Part shown: one piece after another, positions 42,948-53,678 of the stretch
Numbering within the stretch: the first letter of the stretch is position 1
How the letters are laid out: every line of letters starts with the position of its first letter
Source: Saussurea involucrata
Taxonomy: Eukaryota; Streptophyta; Magnoliopsida; Asterales; Asteraceae
Direction of reading: 5' to 3'
Assembly (NCBI GenBank): GCA_033807775.1
Contig: CM066327.1
Coordinates: forward strand, 89,736,295 to 89,800,294
Length of the DNA stretch: 64,000 nt
Notes under the pieces: generated by a model
The model's database searches: none
What the model was told of the DNA's origin: nothing
Seen by the model: the letters and a program-made list of their open reading frames with translations, nothing else
Made by a program: the position numbers and the translations under genes

Positions 42948-44201
42948 ATGGCAAGCGGTACTAGAAATACGACTAGAGAGGGAGGAAGAAATCCTAATAG
43001 AACGAATCCAACAGTCGGGACAAGGGGAAGAGGAAGAGAAAGAGGTAGGGGCAGAACCGGAGGTAGAGTTCAGGGGCAAGGTACGGAGTTTATTATAAGA
43101 AACGATCTGATGGCGGAGATGGGAAGACTTCAAGCAAATATCCAGACTATGTTCGACCAAGCTCGTCATACTGAAACACCAGATCCTGGGTTGGAAGACG
43201 AAATGCCCATTACACCTACGGTCATACCAGTGTCAAGAAGGTGTGATTACAAGATGTTCTTAAACTGTAGACCTCCAACTTACTCAGGAGATAGAGACCC
43301 AGTGAAGGCGATGAGATGGTTAAAAGAAATAGAAGCCATCTTCAAGACCAGTAAGTGTGCGGATGAGGACATAGTATTATACGGAACGAAGATGTTGAAG
43401 GCATAAGCTTTGTACTGGTGGGAAGCTCACATTGATTCCATAGGGTCGGATGTATACTCTTCTTTTACTTGGGACGAATTCACAACAGCTTTCAAAGGAC
43501 AGTTTTGTTCTCAAGCAGCAGTCAGACAATTGGAAGAGGAGTTCATGAACCTACACCAGCGAAGTTTATCTGTTAGGGATTACACCGCTCTCTTTCTGGA
43601 GAAGTCTCGCTTTGCAGAGTACTATGTTGCGACGGAGGCTCTAAAGATGGAAAGGTTTATTTTTGGATTAAATGCAGAAATTAGAAAGCTAGTGACTGCA
43701 AGAGGACCCGATACCTTCCCAGCCGCCGTGGATGCCGCGGAAAGTGTGGAACAGGAAAACCGGAGAGACGTTGGTGATAAGAGTGCTGGGAAAAGAAAAC
43801 TGGAAGAAACGATGTATGATTCAGAAGAATACGAATCCCCGAGGTTTGATAGTTATTCACCTTTCAGACCAGTTGAAAGACCATGCCCAAAATGCAATCG
43901 TGTTCATCAAGGAAACTGTTATGTGGATTCCCGAAGTTGTTACAAATGTGGAAAGACTGGTCACATTGTTAGAGACTGTCGGGTAACTCGATTATGTTTC
44001 GTTTGCAATTCCCCGGATCATATTCAGTCAGATTGTCCGCAATGGAAAGCACAACAGGGTAGTATGGCGGCGAGACCAACGGGTGTTAGGCCGGGAGAGG
44101 AACAACGGCCTGAGGTATCGAAAGCAAAGGGCTGTGTTTTTCAGATGACGGAACAAGAGGTGGAGGAAAGTCCTGATGAGGTTACAGGTATATTTCTATA
44201 A
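42948..44201 (+). pseudogene. gag: Gag of element G with one in-frame stop
   Basis: A 418-codon frame from ATG 42948, broken once by TAA at 43404-43406. The Arg/Gly-rich N-terminus (RGRGRERGRGRTGG) should bind RNA. The capsid part has CRPPTYSGDRDPVKAMRWL, ALYWWEAH right after the stop, SFTWDEFTTAFKGQF and LSVRDYTALFLE. Three zinc knuckles follow: a short CPKCNRVHQGNC, then CYKCGKTGHIVRDC and CFVCNSPDHIQSDC. After a stop at 44199-44201 a protease start (AKVLSDFSAKW) persists in another frame. Apart from the one stop the Gag looks intact, so loss may be recent. Confidence 0.88.
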
Positions 44202-44384
44202 ACTCTATACGTGCTAAGGTGTTATCTGACTTCAGTGCGAAATGGTTATTGGTATTTCCGTGCTTTTGTTGCTTATTTGTGATAGAGATATAGGTGGGTG
44301 TGGGGTGGCTATTCAGTTAGTTTCTATGGTTTTGATTGAGCTCGAAGCAGTAGTGATAACTATTCATTACCTTTTTGCTTAAAC

Positions 44385-44420
44385 GAATTCCGGGACGGAA
44401 TTCTTTTAAGGGGGAGATAA
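44385..44420 (+). other. Pre-PPT hairpin and polypurine tract of element G
   Basis: The 19-nt hairpin seen in H and I (44385-44403), then TTTT and AAGGGGGAGATAA next to the LTR. Confidence 0.85.
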
Positions 44421-45951
44421 TGTAATACCCCGGGTAAGTTCGTTAGTTAAATCCTAATTCCGTTAAATCTAGTTAACTTTATAAAACGAGGTTTAGGGTA
44501 AGTTTGGGTAAAATTATAAGTTTAGGGGTGTTTGGGTCATTAATGAGAAGTTCAAGGTCTAAATGGTAAGTATGGGATTGATATACACCCTTAAGATATT
44601 CAGATATTTCATTCAGCAGCAACATCCAGATATTATCAGTGTGTGTGTGTGTTCCTGAGGCGAGAAGAAGCGGAAAAAGGATTCGTACGGTTAGGGCTTC
44701 GATTGATTCGTTTGGAGTCGTTATTGAGGTATAGTTTCTTCTCATATTATGTTTGTAATCGGTTATAGCAAGTTTCTATCGGTTTAGAAAGTTTAAATCA
44801 TAGCTGTATGGATTTGATTTGGGTTCTGGATTAGAAAAGCGACCGACTGTGTTCTTGAGAGTCCCGGGAAGTCCCGGTAGACTCCCGGTCATATCGACTC
44901 CCGGTACTGAGAAGTCCCGGTACCATGGAGTCCCGGTACAGTGGGGTCCCGGTACAGTGGAGTCCCGGTGCAGTGAGACCCCGCAAGGGCGTTGCCCCTT
45001 GACCCCATCCGCTATCCGGGTAGCGGAACCCCCGTGATAAGTCGCTGAGGGAGAACTGTAGAGGATAAGATTTTAGTAGGCTTTATGTGTTTGGCTAGTA
45101 AAGTGGTGTATGTATCTTAAATTGTTTCAGCTATTGTGGAGTCGAGGTGAAAGATAGAATCAAATTGAAAGAAGCTTGCGAGCGTGTTTGATAAGCAAAT
45201 CAGGTGAGTTTTGTTTTAAAACGTTTTGAACTGGGATACATATATATGTGTATATATATATGAGATGATTATGTGGTAGGAATATGATTATGTGTATATA
45301 AATGACAATATGATGTAATGAGATACATATTGTGTTTATATAAGCTTTGTACTAAACGAGTGCACTTGTTGCCGGGTTCCGGTGTGCAGACCGGTGTGTA
45401 GCCGGGTTCCGGTGTGCGGACCGGTGAGTAGTCGGGTTCCTATGTGCGGACCGACGGGTAGCCGGGTTCCGGTGAGCGGACCGGTTGTTGATTTATTAGT
45501 TGGCTTGCTACCAACTAATATGGCCATTTGTGGAGGAATAAGGTGAAAGAGAGGTACACGATGCACGAGTCTGGATTGGTATTTAAAATACGTGTGGTAT
45601 TTTTATATTTTACGAAATGATTACCAAAGGTTTATCTAAACTATTTTGATACAAAAGATTTACATAAAAGGTTTTATAATGATTTTGGAAAGGACCAGGA
45701 TTAACTCACTAGACCCGTTTGGTCTAACCCTCATTTTGTTTTCAAAAATATGTTTTCCAGGTTAAGGATCGGCAGGAGAGGATGAAGTGTAGGAAGCTTT
45801 TGATGGATGTTGATTAGGAAGCTTTTATATATTTTGTAATGTCAAGACTAATGAGACAGTACTTGATTTGTTATGTAACTTTTGTTGTAAATCAATGATA
45901 TGTATTAATGTTAGGTATTATGATGTATGTTATGGGATTTGGGTTGTTACC
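44421..45951 (+). repeat. 3' LTR of element G
   Basis: 1531 bp; the final base is C instead of A (TTGTTACC). It is shorter than the 5' LTR mainly through the CCCGGTAC array and a neighbouring segment. The array of about 30-bp units is at 45365-45485. Confidence 0.93.
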
Positions 45952-45956
45952 TCCTG

Positions 45957-46110
45957 TACTTGATACTTCACGTTGAGTGGACAAATCTGAGTCTTCGCTG
46001 ATCCGCATCAGTTCATTAGGAGACTTGTCGCTGGTTCTTGAGCTTGATCTTCGACTTCAGCGTAGAACCTATGTTGACGTGAAACTTGTCTTCAGAGATC
46101 ATAAGTAAAC
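45957..46110 (-). repeat. 3' LTR of element F, piece 2
   Basis: Continues F LTR sequence between G and B (TACTTGATACTTCACGTTG to ATAAGTAAAC). The last five bases, TAAAC, are the left TSD copy of B. Confidence 0.92.
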
Positions 46111-46939
46111 TGTTGGATCCCAGATACACTTGATCAAGATTAACAGTCTATTAGTTGAGTTTAGAGTTCGATGCGGAAGCGTATTAAACTATCAGATATG
46201 TTTGATAGATATTAGAACGCACACATATAAAGAAAACAGTAAAGAATGAAAAGGATTTCTTGAACAGTTACTGTTATTCAATATATAATAACAACACGAA
46301 GAACAAATTAAGAACTGTTGGTGTGTGTGAGAATATAACACTCAGATATTTGACAATAAAGCTTGAGAGTTATTAGTGATTCCTTGTGTATTCGTCCGTT
46401 GGAAGATCTCAACATGAGACTTCCTTTTATACTACTCTTAGAAGACTATGAAGTAGGTCACTGTTCGTTTTACGGCATGAATAGTGAACTGGATGGTGTG
46501 AGCAGTTGTTTGAGCCATGCGCATTTAATGGAGCAGATGTACTTTTGGTAAATGCATTAAATGGCGCAGACGTCTATTTTGTACCATGCCCTATTGAGTC
46601 CACTCAGAGCTTGACACGTGTTTTGACAGTACTTTTCCATGCAAGTTGATGAACGTATCCAGTAATATCTTCCAAGTCTTCATAGCAGACCACAGAGGCT
46701 CTGTAAGGCATTACAGAGGTTCTATGGTCTGACCTTCTGTGGAGCAGTCCACCTGTTTCCGAGTTGATCTTCTTCTTGAGCACTACAGAGGTTCTGTGAT
46801 TACCTCTGTAGCTTCTGTGGCTTTCTGGACTTGATCTTCTGGAAGAAGTGGCAGAGACTCTGTGAGAGGATTTTCTATACTTAGCCTATTTTTCACTACT
46901 TCTAAATACTTCTATGATTAGGAAGATTTGAAGCTAACA
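46111..46939 (-). repeat. 3' LTR of element B
   Basis: 829 bp, TGTTGGATCCC...GAAGCTAACA on the + strand. Promoter boxes on the - strand: G-box ACACGTGT (46614-46621) and GTATAAAA (46425-46432). Many CAGAGG/CCTCTG words at 46690-46870. Confidence 0.95.
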
Positions 46940-46950
46940 ATCTCCCCCTA
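46940..46950 (-). other. Polypurine tract of element B
   Basis: ATCTCCCCCTA on the + strand, directly inside the 3' LTR. Confidence 0.9.
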
Positions 46951-47125
46951 AGTAGTGAAAAATAAAAAATTTGAACTTGAGTTAAGTTTGGCTAAGTTAG
47001 ATAAGACAGAGGTTAAACAATACCTCGAAATTTCTTTCATTTAGAAATATGCCAGAGGCATTTTACATTTGAGTACAATGAAAGATAAATTTTAACTTTG
47101 TTTGCAGAGATTGGAGGTCTGAGAA

Positions 47126-50100
47126 TCAGATTTTTGCATCTTTGAAATCGTTGTAGCTTCTGTTGTCTCTGCCGACTTTTCTGATCTTTTTGTAGAATCT
47201 GATGTAGAGTTCTCTTAGGCGGATTGTTGAGTCTATTTCTCTGATGAAAGTATCTGCATCATCTCTATCCATTTTCTCTGTACCTCTGTATTTTACAAGG
47301 CTTGCTCTGAATTTGCTCAGAGTATTGGTTGCGTACTTCTGACAATCCATGAGTACAAAAAGTTTAACCTGGTGTTGTGGGTTTTGAAATACTAACCCAA
47401 ATCTTGGTTCTCTGATGATTGAGTTGGGCACAGCGTCTGGTGGGCAGCGATCTTCTGGTGGTCGTAGATCTAGATGTTTGAGACCAAGATCCTTTCCCAG
47501 CTGAAAATCTATCATGCTGTATAGCAGAAGCTTTTCCCTCATCGCTTTTCTCAACACTTGATAGGCTCTGGTATTAGGCTCTGTGTTGTAGTTGTCTTTT
47601 GTCCATTGCAGAAGATCAGGTAGATCGTAAGGATTGATGTTTCTTAAGTCAACATCAGCGAAGGTAGATTCTGAATTGTTCTCTCTTTTGACTTTGTAAA
47701 GATTGTACCTGACCCTTGGATAGGTTCTTGGGAAGGAGAATCTGCAGAAGATCACCTTTTTGATTTTGTGAATTGAGAAGACATCTGCTTTGGTTCTTGG
47801 CTTTGTTCTTGTGAAGATGTTCTCAAATTCTTCTCTGATCCTTGGATCTGTCACATGATCTACTGGATGATTTGTCTGATAGGATTGTTTGTAGAGGTAT
47901 TTGTATACCACTTCTTCCATCTCTTCATGTGTTGGACCAGGTCGTGGAATTTGTCTTCTGAGACTCTCCATCTGTTGAACAACTTCTGCAGCTCTACCAG
48001 TTAGAGAAATTTCTGACAGAGGCTTCAATCCATGTGCCCAGTCAACTTCTTCGGGTTTTGGGGTTTGAAAGGCGTCAAACGCACTCTTCATTAGTTTTTC
48101 TGTTGGCTTTGGCAATGTTTTTTTTTTGGCTCTTCTGTCAGTATCCCTTTGCCCTTATCTTTTGCTATTGTTGTGGCAGAACATGTTGCTTCTGTGGGTT
48201 TTGAGGTTGGCACTTCTGTTGGTTTGATGGAGGTTGCCTCTGTGAATTTTGACGATTGTGATTTAGAGGACTTTTGTGGCGATGGTTCTGTTGGCTTGAC
48301 TTGCTCTGTAACCTCTGTTGGAGGTTGTTTGATGACTTCTTCTGCGAGCTCATTTTCTGTTGATGAAATATTGACATTAAATCTTCTTGCCATTTTGAAA
48401 GCTAAAGTGAACCTGTTCCTTTCTTCTTCTCTCTGTGCCATTCGATTACTCATTGTTGTGTGCATTCTTTTCAGAACATCAGAAGCAGAGGTCGTTTCTC
48501 TTTTTGGTTTGGTGGCAATCGACTTTCTTCTGGGTATGGTTTGGGGTGTTTCCACAGAGGTGGGTGTTTTCTCTGTGGTTTGTTCATCCGTTTCTTCCAA
48601 AATGATTACCTCAGGGGCGGTTGTTGCCTCTGTGGCTTGCTGATCTGCTTCTGGAGTTTTGGTTTCGTCAGGAGATGATTCCACAGAGATGGTTGTTGTC
48701 TCTGTGGTCTTTTGGGTTTGTTGTTTGGTTTCTTCTGGAGGGGCTTGGTTAATTGGTTCTGCTACGATTGGTGGACTTTGTATTCCTCTGCTCGTAGCTT
48801 TCTCTCTTAGATTCTCCCCCTCAGGATTATCTGATGGACCAGGTTGGTCATCATCATAATCATCCTGACTTTTATCAGAAGTACCCTCTGCTCTGCAAGA
48901 AGTGTTAGGCTTCTTCGGTAATTTCTGCTCCTGCTGCCATCAACTTTTCACAGACATCATCGCAGAGGCCAATCAATGTTGCAAGCCCTGCTTCTGTTTT
49001 GAATCTCATCCTTCCTACACTTGCTCTGAAATCTTTGACGAAGTTAGCATTGGCAGTGGTGAAGGAAAGGATGACTTCTGTCACTTGATTAATCACGTTC
49101 TGCCCAAGCTCTGTCAGCTGTGCTCTTGTCATGTAGTCTTTGGGTTGCATCAGCATGGTATTTTGCATGGCTTCTTCTTGAACTTTTTGTAGGGCCTTCT
49201 GTAGATCTGCAGGAGTGATGCCCGTTGACACTGAAGTCTGTTTGTTCAATTGATCAAGGAACTTGTTGATGGAGTTCTCAATCGAAGAAGGAGTAGTTGT
49301 TGCGGCAGAAGTGGTGGATGCTGTTGCAGCAGACTTCATCTGTGAGATGGCAGTTTTCACCTCAGTGGACAGGTTGTCCATTTTGGTGTTTAGGTTTAGC
49401 ATTGCCAGTGATGTTGTCTCTGCAAAAGATTTGAAAGATCTTTGCAACTCTTTCAATGTTTGGTTCACAGAGGTGACAAGGGTTTGGAACTCATCCCTTG
49501 ATACTTGTGTTCCTTGTGTAACCTCTGGAGGAACACATTCGTCTCCAGAGTGAATCCCTGTTCCTGGGATACCTTCTTTCATTCCTGTTTGTACGTTGAG
49601 AATGGAAGGATTTCCTTCTGATCCTCGAGAAGAAACCTGAGTTTCAGTCTCTACAGAAGTTCTGTGAAGAACATTGTCCAAATCCACTCCAGAGGTGGGT
49701 ATCGGAATATTCTTCTGTTGACTCGGAGACTTGTCTAGAGTCTCTTCGTCATGGTGCTCTCTACTTCTCTCTGAAAGAAGTTTTGGTCCTAATGTGTGCG
49801 TGGCAGAGGAAACGAATTCCTCTGTAGGGTGTTCTAGTGTGATCTGGGGCGATGGATCACGAACTGTAGGTGAGTCTCTCTGAGGAGACTTCCTAGGAAT
49901 GGATTCCCCGGCTTTTGTGGGCGCAGAAGTCGAAAGAGTGACTTCTGGCTGTTTGGTTTGGGTAAGGATCGAGCTGTGCTGCTCTATTTCAATGACACCT
50001 TCTGCAGCTAGACCTGCGGTGTCAGATGTGTGGGTTGCACTGGGAGTTGGTTTTGGTTGTGTGCCTCTATTTATCCAGGCATCTTTTCTTGCTTCTTTCT

Positions 50101-52264
50101 CTGTTAAGCATCCAAGCACTACTTCATTTTCTATCATATCATCCTCTGTAACTATCCTATGGCTTGGTGCTTCTTCCCTAAGTTCTGTGGAAGTTCCTTG
50201 CTCTGGTCGTAAGAGGTCATACATTTGATGAGATCCAAATAATCTCATGACATGTGGATGATAAAGACCCTTACGTATCCAGACAGCTTCTTCTTCATCT
50301 GAATCTGTCTCTAAGATCTCTATTTATGTCTCCGTTGTTGCTAATCCCTCTTTTTGTACAACCTCGGCCCCTTTTTCTTTCTCTTCTTCCATCATGTTCT
50401 CAGAAGCCTCTGTAATTTCACCTCTGTTCCATTCAGCTTCAGTTTGTTCTATTTCTTCTGAAGCTGGGTTTGGACTTCTTCTGTGGACATCCAATCCTTG
50501 AATGAAAGGGTTTTGTAAAATAACAGGGGTTTCGGCTGGTTGATTTCTGGGTGTTGTGTCATCTTCTTGCAGATGTGTGTCAATGCCAGAAATGAAGAAA
50601 TCTTGTTCTTCTGGAGAGTGGTGGTCGAGAGGTTGTGCCGTCCACCCTGCTGTATTTAGGGTGTTGGCAATTTCAGGGTTCTGTAAGAAGTCGTTCAGGT
50701 CTCCTTGGTGAGCAAATCTATCTGGAGATTGATAGGGTGATTGATACCTTTCTGTAGCCATTTCTTCTTCTGCAACTTCTTCTTCAGCAGTTTCCTCTTC
50801 TGCAATGGTTACCAACTTTGCAAGTGATTTACCATGCCTCTTTTTGGTTTTTCTCCTCTTAGGATTTGGTGCCCCTTCTTCTGTTGATTTTGATCTTTTC
50901 TTCTTCATTTTTGGGGAGGGAGGAGCAGAGGAGCCAATTTCTGAGGCATGAGGAGGTGAGGGTTGATCTTCTGCAGCGCTTGTTGAGGTGCCTTCTGCAG
51001 TTTTCCTCTTCTTAGCTTTTGGAGTAGATGCAGAGGTTCTTGATGAAGACTTCTTTCCCATTAGTTCTGCACGTTTGGCTATAAAGCTGAGTTGAATAGC
51101 CATGTGCTTTGCTAACTTCTGATCCTTTTCTTCTTGAGTGGAAAGAGGTTTTGCTATCATTGTTCCTAGGGGGACACCTAAACGCGGGGGTGTCATAGGA
51201 CTTGGTTTAGGAGTTCTATGATCGCGTATATACTTTTTCTTAAGGGATTTATTCGATGCGTATTGCAGAAGCTTCTTTGACAGAGGTCTGCAGTGTGAGT
51301 AGCCATCAACATGATCAGTGGGGGTATTCTTGTTCATCGGGAACTGTTTGGGAGTTGGCCCTTCCATTGGCCAATTTTGGATTAGCAGCAGAGGTTCGAA
51401 CAGTACTCCTAATATTCTTTGGAATTGCAGAGGTGGTAGAAAGTTGGGATCGTTCTCTTTGACCCTTTTCGAGTTGTTCCTTCTGTCGATGGTGTTTATG
51501 ATCTCTTGCATCATTATGGTCGCATAATCTAGTGGAAGATCATAGTAAACCCCATACATGATGCTCAAGATTTGATGTGAGCTCTGGTCAATACTGCCTA
51601 TCTTTCCTGTCAGGCATCTGTTAAGAATAGAGAACAAAGTGTTCCACAGAGGTGGTAATCGGCCTCTGCGGAAGTCATTTCTCTTCCGTTGTTGGGTGTT
51701 GTACCCAAGCATTTCCACGAATCGACAGAGCTCTTCGTCTGTTGGTTGCTCTGCATAACTCTTCAATCCCAGAAGACCCCTTGTTGGTAGGTTGAATTCA
51801 AGTGAGAACATTGTTCTGTTGAACTTGATTTCAAGATGCTCAGATTTATCAGGTCTTGAAATGTACCCTTTGATAAGAGAATCGTCTTTATCAAATCGGC
51901 AGCTTTGCCAAAATTGGTTCAAATAACGGACTGGAATTTTGTTCGGGGTTCTTGATAGTAGAGGGAAGACGACATGATTCTCCATGATGTTCAGAAGTAT
52001 GGCATGGGCTTCGCCGAAAGTAGTGGGTGAGGGGACCAAATAGCAGTTGTTGGATTTGATAGGAAGAATGGCTTCGAAATGATCCTTTGCTATAAAGTTT
52101 TGCAAGTGTGTCGTCGGAGCAAAGTCTGCTGAGTCCCCGGAATCTTGTTGTTCAATATTTCATGCAAGGCTGGGGTTTTCAGAATGTTCTGAATGTGCAG
52201 GGGAGTGTTCCGGTGAGTTCGCCGGAGAGAGTTCAGAGGATGTAGCTCGAGAAGATGAAGCCAT
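47126..52264 (-). pseudogene. ORF3 of element B, about 1700 codons, broken at four places
   Basis: The ATG at 52264 starts a Ser-rich leader. The shared ORF3 domain follows: NNCYLVPSPTTFGEAHAIL, PVRYLNQFWQSC, FVEMLGYNTQ, LFSILNRCLTGKIGSIDQ and MYGVYYD. Then come a basic stretch with KKRSKS and RRKTKKRHGKS, acidic Ser/Thr/Glu-rich regions, a Gln/Ser/Ala-rich coiled-coil-like part (about 48960-49450), and a C-terminal domain with IKKVIFCRFSFPRTYPRV, NPYDLPDLLQW and CQKYATNTLSKFR that parallels A exon 2. Breaks: TGA 52160-52162, TAA 50324-50326, a 1-nt shift with a stop near 48905, and a 1-nt shift in a run of ten A (48118-48127). No membrane segment seen; function unknown. Confidence 0.82.
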
Positions 52265-53678
52265 TTGATTTTAAGAATAAGATTTTTGCAAGCTTTTTGC
52301 AGGGTTTCGCCGGAGAAGAAGATGAGGGTTTGTAAAATGTTTTATGAGAGGGTAAGCTTTGTTTTTATAGGATGGTAAAACGGTAGAATTCGAAAGAGTA
52401 AAATATATGGCAATGGATTAAAGTTTGGAATCCGCACTCGAGTTTGAGCGGCGGGTTCAACTTTCCAAATAAAAACGTTCCATGTACGCCCAATGAAAAT
52501 GGGACACGTAGGCCTTGTCAGAATATGACAGGACGTCGTGCGCGGCCCATTAATGCTAGGCGCGTGAGGTTGATTTTAGCCATATGAGTTTCACTCGCAG
52601 TAACAGTAACCGTTATTACCACAGATAACAAAATGGCAGAACTTTTGTGTATTACAGAAGCTCTGTGATTTTGAAAATCTTGAGTTTTAACCTTTTCTCA
52701 TATATCTCATTGTTGTCATGACACTGAAGGTTCTTATTTGAACGAAAACGTTTGTAAAGACATTGGAGAGGATCAATAGGATTTTGTCAAGAAATTTTAC
52801 TCACAGAGGTTTTGTAGCTCTAATGGAACTTGCAGAAGCTCTGCGAGAGCCAGCAGAAGCTCTATGAGAGAAAAAATCTTATAACTTGAATTCTATTAAC
52901 TTTCTGATCATCCAATTTTTGATCTGTGTTAAGAGATGTTTTTCGCACATTTTTGAAGGTTGGTGTCCGAGAAAACTATTTTGATAAACGTTTTGTTCGA
53001 GAAGGTCATGGTGTGTGTTGTCGGTTTCCGAGATAACATTCCAAAAGATCGACAGAAGGTTAATTTGTGAGCACAGAGCATATTTCCTGCAGAAGCTCTG
53101 TTGAGCTCAGCAGAAGCTCTATGACCTTAAATTTCTCCTATTTCGAATTTTGTTAAACCTTTTGAACTTTTGATTTTTGAAATGTTATTCATAGTATATT
53201 TAGGACATATTTGACAATTCTTGTCCTAGAAAACTGTTTTCTAAAAACCTTTCGTGCGAGAGACATACCTTTTGGTTCTTCTGTTCTCGGCAGTTTTATC
53301 TTTCTTCTGTCGATGGAGAATTATCGACATTCTTCTTTGGCTTTCCTTTGAAGGATTTACCTCTGTAGATCATTTCAAGGTCCCTTTTGCTCCCCCTTGA
53401 TCTAATCGCTTCTGTAGATCAAGAATTTTCCTTTTTCTCCCCCTTGATCTATGCTTGGTTCAAAGAACGGTAAGATTTGTATTGAGCATAGATTATGTTT
53501 ACCAGAGGTTCTGTAAGGGTTATCAGAAGATCTGAGCGGACCCACAGAGGCTCTGTAAACAATTTATTTTATATATATAAAAAACATAAACTGAAATAAA
53601 TTTATCTACGCAATAACTTAGTAATAATAAATATTTATACTTATTTACAGAATATAAAGCTATACTTACAGAGGATTT
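52265..53678 (-). other. Spacer between pol and ORF3 (element B), with paired polypurine tracts
   Basis: 1.4 kb without a gene. On the - strand two tracts GATCAAGGGGGAG (53437-53449 and 53390-53402) lie about 230-290 nt after the pol stop. The first is preceded by TTTGAACCAAGCATA, as in C. CAGAGG and CAGAAG words are frequent. The ORF3 promoter boxes are at its end. Confidence 0.75.
52362..52537 (-). promoter_or_regulatory. Probable internal promoter for ORF3 (element B)
   Basis: On the - strand CTATAAAAAC (52361-52370) lies about 100 nt before the ORF3 ATG. Upstream are TACGTGTC (52503-52510, an ABRE/G-box-like ACGT core) and GACGTC (52532-52537). The B LTR promoter has the same kinds of box. 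Prediction only. Confidence 0.55.

Larger units (their letters stand above)
41033..45951 (+). mobile_element. Element G: gag-only Ty3/gypsy retrotransposon, 4.9 kb
   Basis: Two LTRs (41033-42686 and 44421-45951), a PBS, gag, a protease scrap, a hairpin with PPT, and a perfect 5-bp TSD TCCTG (41028-41032 and 45952-45956). The internal part is only 1734 bp and lacks RT, RNase H and integrase, so it must depend on enzymes from a relative. This fits the described class of terminal-repeat elements with only gag. Its leader, PPT hairpin and LTR ends match element I. By eye the LTRs differ at about 15-17 bases plus repeat-number changes. Confidence 0.92.

Noticed and set aside
48890..48912. An intron at the B ORF3 break near 48905, as in A and F
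   Set aside because: A TTCTTGCAG acceptor-like word exists but no GT donor is seen nearby; a single-base insertion explains the frame change more simply.
50324..52105. B ORF3 as a viral envelope gene
   Set aside because: No signal peptide, no hydrophobic membrane segment and no cleavage-type motif seen; the env label comes only from its position after pol.
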